A DNA stretch of 64,000 nucleotides from assembly GCF_028401415.2 (NCBI RefSeq), contig NZ_CP171821.2:3906001-3970000 (forward strand), read 5' to 3'. The DNA comes from Glaciecola sp028401415 (GTDB lineage Bacteria; Pseudomonadota; Gammaproteobacteria; Enterobacterales; Alteromonadaceae). The translations under genes were made by a program, and so were the position numbers. Shown here piece by piece: positions 52,491 through 62,473 of this stretch. The notes below the pieces were generated by a model. The model worked only from the letters and a program-made list of their open reading frames with translations, did no database searches and was not told where the DNA came from. Position 1 is the first letter of the stretch; each line of letters starts with the position of its first letter.

Positions 52491-52738
52491 CAGACGAAGA
52501 TATTTCGAATTTAATCCGCGAAGCAACTGGCATATCCGAAGTGATTGTAAAAAGCGAAGGAAGCCACTATCAGGTTATCGCCATTGATGATCAATTTGAG
52601 ACGATGAGCCGAGTTAAACGTCAACAAACTATTTCCGCCCCCTTGTCTGAAAAGATTGCAGATGGCACTATTCATGCGCTATCTATAAAAACCTTTTCCC
52701 ACGCTCAGTGGCAAAAAGAAAAAGTTTTCAATCAATAA
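52487..52738 (+). CDS. ibaG: BolA-family protein IbaG
   Basis: This 83-aa BolA-like protein has the GSHYQVIAI strand with the conserved His and RVKRQQTISAPL. BolA-family proteins form [2Fe-2S] complexes with monothiol glutaredoxins. Its position between mlaB and murA matches E. coli ibaG. Confidence 0.88.
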   Translation: MTDEDISNLIREATGISEVIVKSEGSHYQVIAIDDQFETMSRVKRQQTISAPLSEKIADGTIHALSIKTFSHAQWQKEKVFNQ

Positions 52739-52759
52739 TACGACAAGGTAAAGCACTTC

Positions 52760-54022
52760 GTGGATAAACTAATAATAAAGAAAAGTCCGCCGCTTTCAGG
52801 CACAGTAATTATATCGGGCGCAAAGAATGCTGCCTTACCTGTTCTAATATCAAGCCTTCTTGCTGATTCTGCGTGTACATACACAAATGTTCCAAACCTG
52901 CGCGACATCAACACAACCCTGTTATTGCTAAAGGATTTTGGCGCGACGACTAACCAAATTACGGCAAACTCGGTGGAGATTAATGCGAGTTCTCTGGAAA
53001 GTGTAACGGCTTCTTATGAGCTAGTAAGCACAATGCGCGCTTCAATTTTGGTACTCGGTCCGCTGCTTGCTAAATATGGACGAGCCAATGTGTCTTTGCC
53101 CGGTGGATGTGCGATTGGCGCTCGACCTGTCAATTTGCACCTAAATGGTCTAGAGAAAATGGGGGCAAAGATTGACGTCGAGGAAGGGTATATTCGTGCG
53201 TCAGTTAACGGGCGTCTTCAAGGCGCTCGCATCTTTATGGATATAGTGAGCGTGGGAGCAACTGAGAACCTCATGATGGCTGCTGCGCTTGCGCAGGGCG
53301 AAACGGTTATAGAGAATGCGGCTCGAGAACCTGAAATTGTCGATTTGGCGAATTGCCTTAACGCGATGGGTGCAAAGGTGAGCGGCGCGGGCACAGATAA
53401 TATTCATATAGTCGGCGTTGAGGCCCTACATGGCTGCGAATATAGTATTCTGCCCGACCGTATTGAGACAGGTACGTTTCTAGTCGCTGCGGCTATATCG
53501 AGAGGAAAAGTGCGTTGTGAAAATGCAGCTCCTCACACCCTCGATGCGGTGCTAAGCAAACTTGAGCAATCTGGCGCAGATATTAAAACGGGTGACGACT
53601 GGATTGAGCTAGATATGCATGGCGCGCAACCAAAAGCGGTGTCGTTAAAGACCATGCCGCACCCAGGTTTCCCCACCGATATGCAGGCACAGTTCGTTAC
53701 CCTTAACTGTGTTGCTGCCGGCTCTGGCGTGATTTCAGAGACTATCTTTGAGAACCGTTTCATGCATGTGCCTGAGCTGCAGAGAATGGGCGCAAGTATT
53801 GATTTAGAGGGGAACAATGCCTTAACCGAAGGCTCTTCGGCGCTTCGCGGCGCGCAGGTTATGGCAACTGATCTTCGAGCATCGGCAAGTTTGGTTATCG
53901 CCGGGCTGATTGCTGAAGGTACAACCACAGTGAATCGCATTTACCACTTGGATCGAGGCTATGAAAATATTGAGAAAAAGCTAAGTGGTTTGGGCGGCAT
54001 TATTGCGCGAGAGTGCGAATAA
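52760..54022 (+). CDS. murA: UDP-N-acetylglucosamine 1-carboxyvinyltransferase
   Basis: This 420-aa enzyme has KNAALP near the N-terminus, the LPGGCAIGARPV loop with Cys117 (the residue modified by fosfomycin), and two inverted alpha/beta domains. It transfers enolpyruvate to UDP-GlcNAc, the first step of peptidoglycan synthesis. The start is GTG, 21 bp after ibaG, and it is the last gene of the mla operon. Confidence 0.96.
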   Translation: MDKLIIKKSPPLSGTVIISGAKNAALPVLISSLLADSACTYTNVPNLRDINTTLLLLKDFGATTNQITANSVEINASSLESVTASYELVSTMRASILVLGPLLAKYGRANVSLPGGCAIGARPVNLHLNGLEKMGAKIDVEEGYIRASVNGRLQGARIFMDIVSVGATENLMMAAALAQGETVIENAAREPEIVDLANCLNAMGAKVSGAGTDNIHIVGVEALHGCEYSILPDRIETGTFLVAAAISRGKVRCENAAPHTLDAVLSKLEQSGADIKTGDDWIELDMHGAQPKAVSLKTMPHPGFPTDMQAQFVTLNCVAAGSGVISETIFENRFMHVPELQRMGASIDLEGNNALTEGSSALRGAQVMATDLRASASLVIAGLIAEGTTTVNRIYHLDRGYENIEKKLSGLGGIIARECE

Positions 54023-54059
54023 GTTTAGTGTGACTGAGGTTTTAGTCTAAGTACTGAAA

Positions 54060-55148
54060 TCAACTTCTCGCGAGTGAACCCACGTCAAACTCGCCTACTT
54101 GAACCGTCATTGAGATAGTCCTTTCGTCTCGCGTAACGACCAGTGTCATTTCAGTGCCAGGTTCGGTTTCTGCTATCATATCAAGTGTACTTGCAGCATC
54201 TGCAACTTCAATACCATCAACTGAGAGCAAAACATCATTTACTTGCAAACCGGCTGCAGCAGCAGGACTATCGGCGAGAACACGATCAACTATTATGCCT
54301 GCTCCGTCTTCCAATTCGGTCCCTGAAAAGCCGAGCTGCCCGCGCGTCACCTTACCATCGGAAATCACCTGCTCCATTACTTTGCGAGCAAGTGTATAAG
54401 GAACAGCAAAGTTCACGCCATCCACATTAGTCACTCTGCGACGATTATCGAGCGTTTTAAAGTTAGCATTGGTAATACCGACTAAGTAACCATTGCTGTC
54501 TACTAGCGCACCACCTGAGTTCCCTTGGTTTAACACAGCATCGGTTTGAATAAAATCAAAGAAATTTGCAAAACCATCGCGACCTGTGCGACTGACAATA
54601 CCGGAGGTTATCGTCTGGCCTAAATCTAGCGGATTGCCAATTGCCATAACGACATCTCCAACCCGCAAATCAGGGTTTTCCATTTGTGGGATAACGGCCA
54701 AGTCTTCCGCAAAAACACGCAGCACAGCCAAATCTGTTATTTCGTCAAAACCAATAAGTTGAGCTTGTACTAGACGCCTATCTTGAAGGGCAACATAAAT
54801 GCTATCTGCGTTCTGAATGACGTGATAACAGGTCAATAAATAACCGTCATCGCTCATTATGACGCCCGATCCTAATGAAGTACGCTCAAAGGGGGCTCGG
54901 TTACGAAAGATGCGATTACGGTTATCCAAGCTGATGCTGTAAATATTGACGACGGCAGGTGCGCTTTTAGCGAGGGCGTCGTAATAACTAACGCGTTGTG
55001 GTATGGCTTCGCTAGGCTTAAATATATTGATGTTGAGTCCGGCACCTTGCCTGAACTCGGGAAAAAATAATAAAAGTATGCTCGCAACCACCACGCCCAA
55101 CATAATGGGTTTCAGTAATGCAATTGTGATTCGGCTAACTATATTCAT
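54060..55148 (-). CDS. degS: periplasmic stress-sensor protease DegS
   Basis: This 362-aa protein has an N-terminal membrane anchor (PIMLGVVVASILLLFF). The trypsin-like domain has His109 (CYHVIQNA), Asp139 and Ser211 (GNSGGAL), and a single PDZ domain follows. DegS cleaves RseA when misfolded porins bind the PDZ domain and so starts the sigma-E response. It is downstream of degQ, but a terminator between them (55242-55273) suggests its own promoter. It converges on murA. Confidence 0.92.
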   Translation of the reverse strand: MNIVSRITIALLKPIMLGVVVASILLLFFPEFRQGAGLNINIFKPSEAIPQRVSYYDALAKSAPAVVNIYSISLDNRNRIFRNRAPFERTSLGSGVIMSDDGYLLTCYHVIQNADSIYVALQDRRLVQAQLIGFDEITDLAVLRVFAEDLAVIPQMENPDLRVGDVVMAIGNPLDLGQTITSGIVSRTGRDGFANFFDFIQTDAVLNQGNSGGALVDSNGYLVGITNANFKTLDNRRRVTNVDGVNFAVPYTLARKVMEQVISDGKVTRGQLGFSGTELEDGAGIIVDRVLADSPAAAAGLQVNDVLLSVDGIEVADAASTLDMIAETEPGTEMTLVVTRDERTISMTVQVGEFDVGSLARS

Positions 55149-55241
55149 TATTTCTGCAAAAAAGCTTATCTCACTGGATCATAGCAAATCCTGAGGTGAT
55201 GTCACTGCAAAGTCGAGTTAAAGCTAGCGATAAGCGCTAAC

Positions 55242-55273
55242 AAAAACGCCGTCAAGCTTAAATTGACGGCGTT
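55242..55273 (-). terminator. rho-independent terminator after degQ
   Basis: AACGCCGTCAA and TTGACGGCGTT form a perfect 11-bp stem around a short loop. On the minus strand a TTTTTG run follows. It lies 66 bp beyond the degQ stop and upstream of degS. Confidence 0.85.
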
Positions 55274-55339
55274 GATAATGCCCGAATGCTTAGCTGTTTG
55301 TGATTATCATTTAAAGAAAACCACCTGAACAAGGTCCCG

Positions 55340-56698
55340 CTAGCGAATAATAACGAATAAATTACTATTACCGCGCTGGACGTTTAAAGCAATGACGCCA
55401 TTGGCTTCTTTTATTCTTTCGCTCATCTGCGCAACGCTAGAAATTCGTTGTCTGTTAACGCCAACGATAACATCGTCTGTTTGCAGACCTATTCTTGCGG
55501 CGGGTGAGCCTTCTATAACTTCGTTTACTTCCACCGCATCGTTAGAGTTCCTATCCACGCCAGTGGTGAAGGTTGCGCCTTCTAATGCTGGATGAATTTC
55601 CTCGGCTGCTTCAGTGAGCGCCTCAGCTGCACCTAAAACAACGTCTACTTTTCGATTTTCACCATTTCGAATAATCGTCAGCTCAACCTCAGCACCCGCG
55701 CCTAAGCTCGCTATTTTTGCGCGAAGCTCATTAAAGCTATGGAGTTCATTTCCGTTGATTGCAGTAATAATATCGCCTGACTGAATGCCAGCAAGATCAG
55801 CTGCGGAGTCCGCTTGAACCTCATTAACAAAAGCACCTTTATTTGCCGAGGAATTCAATGCCTCTGCTAGCCCAGCATCGACATCATTGCCCAAGATCCC
55901 TAATAGACCGCGGCGTACTTCACCAAATTCTGCGATTTGGTCAACCAAACTTTTCATCATATTGCTAGGTATTGCGAACCCGATACCCACGTTGCCGCCG
56001 TTTGGTCCGAATATAGCAGTATTTATGCCCACTAGTTCTCCGCGCAGATTTACCAATGCGCCGCCAGAGTTACCTCGGTTAATCGCTGCGTCGGTTTGGA
56101 TGAAATCTTCATAGCCGCCAATATTCAGGCCTGAACGCCCTAAAGCGCTTACGATGCCGGAGGTCACAGTTTGACTCAAGCCGAAAGGATTACCGATAGC
56201 AATAACGAAATCGCCCACTCGCAGCTGATCTGAGTTGGCTAGCTGCACTTCGGTCAAGTTTTCAGGGTCAATTTTTAACAAAGCAATATCGCTTTGTGCG
56301 TCCGCGCCGAGCTTTTCGGCGTCAAACTCACGCCCATCGGTCAGCTTCACTTTAATTTTATCTGCATTGTCAACAACGTGATTGTTGGTTACCACGTAGC
56401 CAAGCTCAGCATCAATAATTACGCCAGAGCCTAAACCGCGAAACGGTCTTTCTTGCGGCTGCTGACGCGGATTGCCGAAGAAATATCGAAACATTTCGGG
56501 CACTTGTTGACGCGATGTTTGCGTCCCCTCTACCGCAATACTAACAATTGCAGGAGTGGTCTCTTCCAGCATTGGCGCTAGAGAGGGCACTTCATCGTCG
56601 TTAAAAAATGGAATGGCAGCCTGCGTGCTGGCTGCACTCATAAATACGAAAAGGACGGTACTGATGCCGATAAGGCTACGGCGTATGAATTGCTTCAT
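55340..56698 (-). CDS. degQ: periplasmic serine protease/chaperone DegQ (DegP family)
   Basis: A signal peptide (IGISTVLFVFMSAASTQA) precedes a trypsin-like domain with the triad His (TNNHVVDNA), Asp (QSDIALLKI) and Ser (RGNSGGALV), then two PDZ domains. These proteins degrade or refold damaged periplasmic proteins in cage-like oligomers. The frame opens with GTG/ATG at 56710/56707, but TAGGAG upstream gives better spacing to the ATG at 56698. The degQ-degS order follows E. coli. Confidence 0.92.
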   Translation of the reverse strand: MKQFIRRSLIGISTVLFVFMSAASTQAAIPFFNDDEVPSLAPMLEETTPAIVSIAVEGTQTSRQQVPEMFRYFFGNPRQQPQERPFRGLGSGVIIDAELGYVVTNNHVVDNADKIKVKLTDGREFDAEKLGADAQSDIALLKIDPENLTEVQLANSDQLRVGDFVIAIGNPFGLSQTVTSGIVSALGRSGLNIGGYEDFIQTDAAINRGNSGGALVNLRGELVGINTAIFGPNGGNVGIGFAIPSNMMKSLVDQIAEFGEVRRGLLGILGNDVDAGLAEALNSSANKGAFVNEVQADSAADLAGIQSGDIITAINGNELHSFNELRAKIASLGAGAEVELTIIRNGENRKVDVVLGAAEALTEAAEEIHPALEGATFTTGVDRNSNDAVEVNEVIEGSPAARIGLQTDDVIVGVNRQRISSVAQMSERIKEANGVIALNVQRGNSNLFVIIR

Positions 56699-56777
56699 GT
56701 ATTGCATCACTCCTAAAAAATCCTAAAAAAATACCCATTAGTGACTTAGATTTAGGGGCAATAGTTCACAATACAAG

Positions 56778-57221
56778 TTATTTATTTGCAGATTCGTCCT
56801 CTGCAACATTGCCCACAAACAGTCCGGAACTTTTATTTGCAAAATCCCGTGGCGGTGCATCACCAATTTTATTACGGTCGCCGCTTATTTTGGTTGTTTT
56901 GTTATTACGCAAAAACAAGCTTGCGTGTTCACCAAAAAAGCTTGTGCCTTGTGTTTCGTCTTCACCAAGCTGTAAAGATGCTTCGTAATGCTGCATATTT
57001 TGTGTGACTTGATCGAGACGAAGTTGAATCGCTTCAATAGCCTCGCGGGTCGAATCTAAATGGTGTTGAGCTTGTTGAGAAAGCATCACTTTAAGCTCTT
57101 GCTCTGAGCGAGATAACTGTGAGCTCTTTTTTTTGGATGAGGCCGCGCTTAAATTCCAAGCCACGATGGAGCCAACCGATAAGCCAATGATGATACCTAA
57201 AACAATACTCAGTAAATCCAT
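56778..57221 (-). CDS. zapG: Z-ring associated protein ZapG (DUF1043, YhcB)
   Basis: From the ATG at 57221 the protein has one membrane helix (LLSIVLGIIIGLSVGSIVAW), then a coiled coil with SRSEQELKVMLSQQAQHHL and a low-complexity tail. This fits YhcB/ZapG, which links cell division and envelope growth. AGAGGAAG lies just before 57221, so the longer frame from 57263 is not preferred. It is divergent from zapE, as in E. coli. Confidence 0.85.
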   Translation of the reverse strand: MDLLSIVLGIIIGLSVGSIVAWNLSAASSKKKSSQLSRSEQELKVMLSQQAQHHLDSTREAIEAIQLRLDQVTQNMQHYEASLQLGEDETQGTSFFGEHASLFLRNNKTTKISGDRNKIGDAPPRDFANKSSGLFVGNVAEDESANK

Positions 57222-57366
57222 TTTTCTTCCTCTTGGAAACGCCTTTCCTTGATCATTGAACATTCATCTGAAGCTTGCAAGGGTTTATTGCGTAAAAATG
57301 AGCATAGGCGCTATAATCGCCCATCTGTTAACAACGCGCTCTAGTAGTTAAGGCCTTTCATTTCCA

Positions 57367-58464
57367 ATGACACCGTGGGAAAAATATCAGGATGATCTGA
57401 CGCTTATCGAATTTCAATACGATGAAGCGCAAGAAAATGCAGTAAAGGAACTTCAACGTTTATTTGACGAGTTAACCCAGCCAAAGAAAAAACTCAAATG
57501 GCGAGTTAAACTGGCTCAGAAATTTGGCAAAGGTCTTAAAAAGCCAAGTATTCAGGGGATCTACTTTTACGGTGGCGTAGGACGCGGGAAAACGTATTTA
57601 GTCGATACATTTTATGAATGTTTGCCTTTTAAAGAAAAAATGCGGGTGCATTTCCACCGATTTATGCAGCGTGTGCATAAAGAGCTAAAGCTTCTTGACG
57701 GTAAGTCCGACCCCTTGCAAATCATTGCTAAAAAAATTGCGGGAGAAACTCGCATTATTTGTTTCGATGAATTTTTTGTATCGGATATCACCGATGCGAT
57801 GATATTGGGCACGCTCATGGAGGCTTTATTTTCGCATGGTATTGTGCTGGTGGCGACCTCAAATATTATTCCTGATGAGCTTTACAAAAATGGCCTACAG
57901 CGCGCGCGATTTTTACCCGCAATCGAGCTTATTAACGAGAATACCCGTGTTGTGAACGTCGATAGTGGCAATGACTATCGTCTGCGTACTTTAGAAAAAG
58001 CCGAAATATATCACTATCCCCTCGACGATGAAGCGCAAAAGAATCTAGAGCGATATTTTGATCAATTAAGTGCCGAGAAAGGCACACAAAATTGCAGTGT
58101 GGAGATTGAAGGGCGCGATATACCGGTATTAAGAAAAGCTGAAAGCGTCATTATGTTTGAGTTTAGAGCATTGTGCGATGGACCTAGAAGTCAATCTGAT
58201 TACATCGAATTAAGTAAGGAATACAACACCGTTTTGCTTGCCAATGTTGAGCAAATGGGCGCAAACATGGACGACATTGCCCGCAGATTTATTGCTATGG
58301 TAGATGAATTTTATGAGCGAAAGGTAAAGCTCATCATGTCCAGTGAGGTCGCGCTCGATTCACTATATTCAGACGGTCGCTTGAGCTTTGAATTCCAAAG
58401 ATGCCTTAGCCGTTTGCAAGAAATGCAATCTAGAACTTATCTCGCGCAGCCGCATCTGGCATAA
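57367..58464 (+). CDS. zapE: AFG1-type ATPase ZapE
   Basis: This 365-aa P-loop ATPase has Walker A GGVGRGKTYLVD, Walker B IICFDEFFVSD, and the FHRFMQRVH and ATSNIIPDELY motifs of the AFG1/ZapE family. ZapE associates with the Z ring in E. coli under some conditions. It is divergent from zapG. Confidence 0.93.
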   Translation: MTPWEKYQDDLTLIEFQYDEAQENAVKELQRLFDELTQPKKKLKWRVKLAQKFGKGLKKPSIQGIYFYGGVGRGKTYLVDTFYECLPFKEKMRVHFHRFMQRVHKELKLLDGKSDPLQIIAKKIAGETRIICFDEFFVSDITDAMILGTLMEALFSHGIVLVATSNIIPDELYKNGLQRARFLPAIELINENTRVVNVDSGNDYRLRTLEKAEIYHYPLDDEAQKNLERYFDQLSAEKGTQNCSVEIEGRDIPVLRKAESVIMFEFRALCDGPRSQSDYIELSKEYNTVLLANVEQMGANMDDIARRFIAMVDEFYERKVKLIMSSEVALDSLYSDGRLSFEFQRCLSRLQEMQSRTYLAQPHLA

Positions 58465-58537
58465 TACAAGGAATGTTAAGGTATACGATTCGCCAGCAGG
58501 CGAGCGACTTGCACAATACAAAAAGAATGAGAGAAAC

Positions 58538-59254
58538 ATGGGAAGAAAATTTGAAGTAAGAAAAGTCGCAATGGCAAAAACAGCGGCACAGAAAACAAAA
58601 GTCTACTCGAAATATGGAAAAGAAATTTATGTAGTCGCCAAAAATGGTGGAACAGATCCTGTTGCCAATTTGTCATTAAAACGTTTGATCGAAAAAGCGA
58701 AAAAAGACCAAGTTCCTGCTCATGTTATCGAAAAGGCCATCGACAAAGCCGCAGGTGGCGGTGGAGAGGACTTTGCGCCTGCGCGTTACGAAGGATTCGG
58801 CCCTGGTGGCTGCATGGTCATCGTGGATTGCTTGACTGATAACGTGAATCGCACCATTACCGATGTTCGAAATTGCTTCACCAAAACAGACAGTAAGCTG
58901 GGCGCTCAGAATTCAGCCGCTTTTATGTTTGATCACCTAGCTATCTTCACCTTCAAGGGGGATGACGACGAAGTTGTGTTGGAAGCGTTAATGGAAGCCG
59001 ATGTCGATATCCACGACGTTGAAGTGGATGATGGCATGGTGACGGCACTTGTGCCGCACACTGAGTTCTTTAAAGCGAAAACGGCGCTTAATGAAAGCTT
59101 TGACGGCATCGAGTTTGATGTGGAAGAAATTAGCTGGGTGCCTCAAGACACCAAAGACATCAACGAAGAAGATATGCCTACGTTTGAAAAGTTTATGGAT
59201 ATGCTCGAAGACTGCGAAGATGTGCAAAATATCTATCACAATGCAAATGTTTAA
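58538..59254 (+). CDS. YebC/PmpR family protein, YeeN-like
   Basis: From the ATG at 58538 the 238-aa product starts MGRKFEVRK and has VYSKYGKEIYVVAKNGG, VIEKAIDKAAGGGGEDF and RYEGFGPGGCMVIVDCLTDN. It belongs to the YebC family and is closer to the YeeN branch by its start. YebC proteins have been described as transcriptional regulators and, more recently, as translation factors that ease stalling at proline-rich stretches. A longer frame from 58388 would overlap zapE heavily and lacks family similarity in its extra part. A strong terminator follows. Confidence 0.88.
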   Translation: MGRKFEVRKVAMAKTAAQKTKVYSKYGKEIYVVAKNGGTDPVANLSLKRLIEKAKKDQVPAHVIEKAIDKAAGGGGEDFAPARYEGFGPGGCMVIVDCLTDNVNRTITDVRNCFTKTDSKLGAQNSAAFMFDHLAIFTFKGDDDEVVLEALMEADVDIHDVEVDDGMVTALVPHTEFFKAKTALNESFDGIEFDVEEISWVPQDTKDINEEDMPTFEKFMDMLEDCEDVQNIYHNANV

Positions 59255-59297
59255 TTGCTGTGTAAATCACAGTGCTATTAATCAACGTGAATATATG

Positions 59298-59323
59298 AAA
59301 AAAGAGCCAATTGGCTCTTTTTT
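59298..59323 (+). terminator. rho-independent terminator after the YebC-family gene
   Basis: AAAAAGAGCC and GGCTCTTTTT form a stem around AATT, followed by more T residues. It lies 44 bp after the stop and ends about 15 bp before the presumed rnpB promoter. Confidence 0.88.
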
Positions 59324-59338
59324 ATTACGCTAATGCGA

Positions 59339-59344
59339 TATACT
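59339..59344 (+). promoter_or_regulatory. candidate -10 element for rnpB
   Basis: TATACT lies nine bases before the expected 5' end of RNase P RNA. The -35 position falls inside the preceding terminator's T tract and is a poor match, so the assignment is tentative. Confidence 0.4.
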
Positions 59345-59352
59345 CATCCTTA

Positions 59353-59732
<380 letters not shown>

Positions 59733-59738
59733 ATTTTT

Positions 59739-60212
59739 TCAATTGGCACGTGCTTTAATTGGAACTTCAGTGGTGTATTTTAAACACTCCATTGCAAAGC
59801 TTGCGCTGACATCTGCAATATCTACATCACAGATGAGTTTTTTGTATACATGGTCATAATCGTGTACTGACGAGCAGGTAACTTTCAACACATAATCAAC
59901 ATCGCCTGCCATGCGGTAAAATTCCACCACTTGCTCTATTTGATTCACTTGCTTGGCAAAGCGTTCATACCATTGTTTGGAATGGTCATTGGTCTTTATC
60001 GCCACATATACAGTTAGTGACATCCCCAGCTTTTCTGCGTCAACTAAAGCCACACGAGCCTTGATCAATCCAGACTCTTCCAAACGTTTTACTCGGCGCC
60101 AACAGGTGTTCGTTGAAATAGACAACTGCCCCGCAAGCATTTCCAAGGATACGCCTGCATCTTTTTGAAGGCTTTTTAGTATTTCTCTGTCAATGTAATC
60201 AAGATTTACCAT
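59739..60212 (-). CDS. Lrp/AsnC-family transcriptional regulator
   Basis: The 157-aa protein has the AsnC-type winged helix-turn-helix (DREILKSLQKDAGVSLEMLA, then STNTCWRRVKRLEESGLI) and a RAM effector domain with VVEFYRMAGDVDYVLKV. It probably controls the divergent cysteine-synthase-like gene, 126 bp away, in response to an amino acid. Members of this family such as DecR act in cysteine metabolism, but the ligand here is inferred only from the neighbour. Confidence 0.88.
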   Translation of the reverse strand: MVNLDYIDREILKSLQKDAGVSLEMLAGQLSISTNTCWRRVKRLEESGLIKARVALVDAEKLGMSLTVYVAIKTNDHSKQWYERFAKQVNQIEQVVEFYRMAGDVDYVLKVTCSSVHDYDHVYKKLICDVDIADVSASFAMECLKYTTEVPIKARAN

Positions 60213-60338
60213 AATTATAAGTTTATTCGAATTTTTTAATTATTATAGCGCGTAAATTAGCAATTTACTTAATTGAGTTTAGGTAGGCTCAAACGTAGAC
60301 TTTTGTGCAATTCAATTTGTCTTGGCGAGTAAAAGTTT

Positions 60339-61457
60339 ATGTTGAAGCACTCTAATACCGTATCTGAATCAAAAAAAGATGGTTTTGCGTCAGATTTTTC
60401 GTCAACGCGTGACGACACCCAGTCTGTGAATAACGAGCCAGAGCTTGCTCATAAGATAAAGCAACGATTTTCGCATCTAGAAAAGCTGATTGGAAATACC
60501 CCGATGTTAGCGGTGCACCTGCGCTATAAAGGTGAACTACGTGTAGTATATGCCAAAGCAGAGTATTACAACCTAACCGGCTCAATCAAAGACAGAATGG
60601 CGTTAAACATCTTACGTGAAGCCTATGTTAGCCATGCCTTAAAGCCGGCTGATACCATAGTAGAGGCAACCAGCGGCAATGCAGGTATCGCGATGGCAGC
60701 GCTTGGAAAAGCACTTGGACATCGAGTTAAAATTTTTATGCCAGACTGGATGAGTGTTGAACGACAAAATCTTTTGCGGTCATTTGGCGCCGACTTGCAT
60801 CTAGTGAGTCGTCAAGGGGGGGGATTTCTGGGCGCAATTGACCAAGCCAATGACTATGCTACGCAGTATCAAAATGTCTTTTTGACCCATCAGTTTTCCA
60901 ACCAAAACAATGCGATGGCGCACAGAATAGGGACTGGCCCCGAGATAATCCAACAACTTTTGCAAATCAATAAAACCCCTGACGCATTTGTAGCGGGTGT
61001 TGGCACCGGAGGCACTATTATGGGGGTTAGCTTTGCTTTTTCACAGCTATGCCCTGAAGCCAAGTGTTTTCCGATGCAGCCGGCTGAATCGCCCACCTTG
61101 TCAACAGGCTATAAAGTGGGCTCACACCGTATTCAAGGCGTATCGGATGACTTTATCCCCGATATAGTGAATTTATCGACGCTCGATGAGATAATTTCAG
61201 TTAATGATGGGGACGGCATTATAATGTCGCAAATGCTTGCTCGTGAGTTAGGTCTCGGGGTGGGTATATCGTCGGGTGCTAATTTGCTTGCAGCGCTAAA
61301 AGTACAAGAGTCTTTAGACGGCAACAGCACCGTAGCGACAATATTTTGCGACGACAACAAAAAGTATCTGTCGACGGACTTAACTCAACAGGAACCCATC
61401 AAGTCAGGCTATCTGACACCTGATATTGAATTACTGGGGTATGAAGCTTTGAATTAG
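60339..61457 (+). CDS. cysteine synthase family PLP enzyme (CysM-like)
   Basis: This 372-aa fold-type II PLP enzyme has GNTPML, the PLP lysine in TGSIKDRMA (Lys84), the substrate loop TSGNAGIAMA and the phosphate-binding GVGTGGTIMG. Cysteine synthases make cysteine from O-acetylserine and sulfide or thiosulfate; related enzymes make other beta-substituted alanines. About 45 extra residues precede the usual N-terminus, rich in S, D and K and probably disordered. It is divergent from an Lrp-type regulator and apparently monocistronic. Confidence 0.82.
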   Translation: MLKHSNTVSESKKDGFASDFSSTRDDTQSVNNEPELAHKIKQRFSHLEKLIGNTPMLAVHLRYKGELRVVYAKAEYYNLTGSIKDRMALNILREAYVSHALKPADTIVEATSGNAGIAMAALGKALGHRVKIFMPDWMSVERQNLLRSFGADLHLVSRQGGGFLGAIDQANDYATQYQNVFLTHQFSNQNNAMAHRIGTGPEIIQQLLQINKTPDAFVAGVGTGGTIMGVSFAFSQLCPEAKCFPMQPAESPTLSTGYKVGSHRIQGVSDDFIPDIVNLSTLDEIISVNDGDGIIMSQMLARELGLGVGISSGANLLAALKVQESLDGNSTVATIFCDDNKKYLSTDLTQQEPIKSGYLTPDIELLGYEALN

Positions 61458-61597
61458 TAAGGCTCAGTCCCTAATGCCAAGATTGCGATAGCCATCTTAC
61501 TATCTTTTGCATTTTTAGGTAAGCTAGCGCAACACTTTGCGAGCCAAGGTCATCACACGATGACTTTATCATCGCGGATTATCAAGAGGGGCTGTAA

Positions 61598-62473
61598 ATG
61601 TCAGCGCAAACAAATACGCAAGATGCTCAAATGAGCGATACCTATTCCTGTTTTAAAGTTTCAGTTGAATTAGGTATAGCTCACATTCAATTATCTAGAC
61701 CTGATGCCCTTAATTCCATGATCCCGGAGTTCTGGCGAGAACTACCCGCATTGGTTGATAGGCTTGACGAAACTGGCGATGTAAGAGTTGTTGTGATCAG
61801 CAGCACCGGAAAGCACTTCAGCGCAGGCATGGATCTGTCTGTATTTACAGAGATGGCCAAGAGATTCAAAGGTGAGCCTGCGCGGCGAGCCGAGAAAATG
61901 CGCCGAAGCGTTTTATCTTTGCAAGACTCATTTAGTTCCTTAGAGCGTGCCAGAATGCCTGTATTAGTTGCAATACAAGGTGGAGCCATTGGTGGAGCGG
62001 TAGATATGATTAGCGCAGCTGACTGCCGATACTGCACCAAAGACGCGTTCTTTTGTATAAAAGAAACACAAATTGGTATGACAGCAGACGTGGGCACATT
62101 GCAACGTTTGCCCAAACTTATCCCTGCAGGCCTAGTAAAAGAGCTGGCTTTTACCGGCCGCAATTGGCATGCAGACGAAGCATTGGCTCAGGGCTTTGTT
62201 AATCAAGTATTTGAAAACGAAGAAGCAATGCTTGAGGGCGTTATGCGCATTGCAAAATCCATTGCGATGAATTCACCGATGGCGGTTGCAGGTACCAAAG
62301 AAATGCTGAATTATGCGAGAGATCATAGCGTGCAAGAGAGCTTAAATTACATGGCAACTTGGCAATCTGGCATGTTCCAAATGCCTGATATTTTTGAGGC
62401 GCTTGAAGCCCAAAAAGAAAAACGAGTGCCGCGATACGAGGCCATACTATCAAAGGGTAATTCATTTGACTGA
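61598..62473 (+). CDS. delta(3,5)-delta(2,4)-dienoyl-CoA isomerase-like crotonase
   Basis: This 291-aa enoyl-CoA hydratase/isomerase family protein strongly resembles mammalian ECH1. It has HFSAGMDL for the oxyanion region, then Asp136 (GGAVDM), Glu156 (IKETQIG) and Asp164 (ADVGTLQRLP). Their spacing (20 and 8 residues) equals that of rat Asp176, Glu196 and Asp204, as recalled. The later DHSVQESLNYMATWQ also matches. The enzyme shifts double bonds of 3,5-dienoyl-CoA for beta-oxidation of odd-position unsaturated acids. An AGAGGGG ribosome-binding site precedes the ATG. The next gene starts inside its last codons. Confidence 0.88.
   Translation: MSAQTNTQDAQMSDTYSCFKVSVELGIAHIQLSRPDALNSMIPEFWRELPALVDRLDETGDVRVVVISSTGKHFSAGMDLSVFTEMAKRFKGEPARRAEKMRRSVLSLQDSFSSLERARMPVLVAIQGGAIGGAVDMISAADCRYCTKDAFFCIKETQIGMTADVGTLQRLPKLIPAGLVKELAFTGRNWHADEALAQGFVNQVFENEEAMLEGVMRIAKSIAMNSPMAVAGTKEMLNYARDHSVQESLNYMATWQSGMFQMPDIFEALEAQKEKRVPRYEAILSKGNSFD

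Noticed and set aside
58388..58537. 50-codon upstream extension of the YebC-family gene
   Set aside because: It overlaps zapE in another frame, and the family's N-terminus MGRKF begins at 58538.
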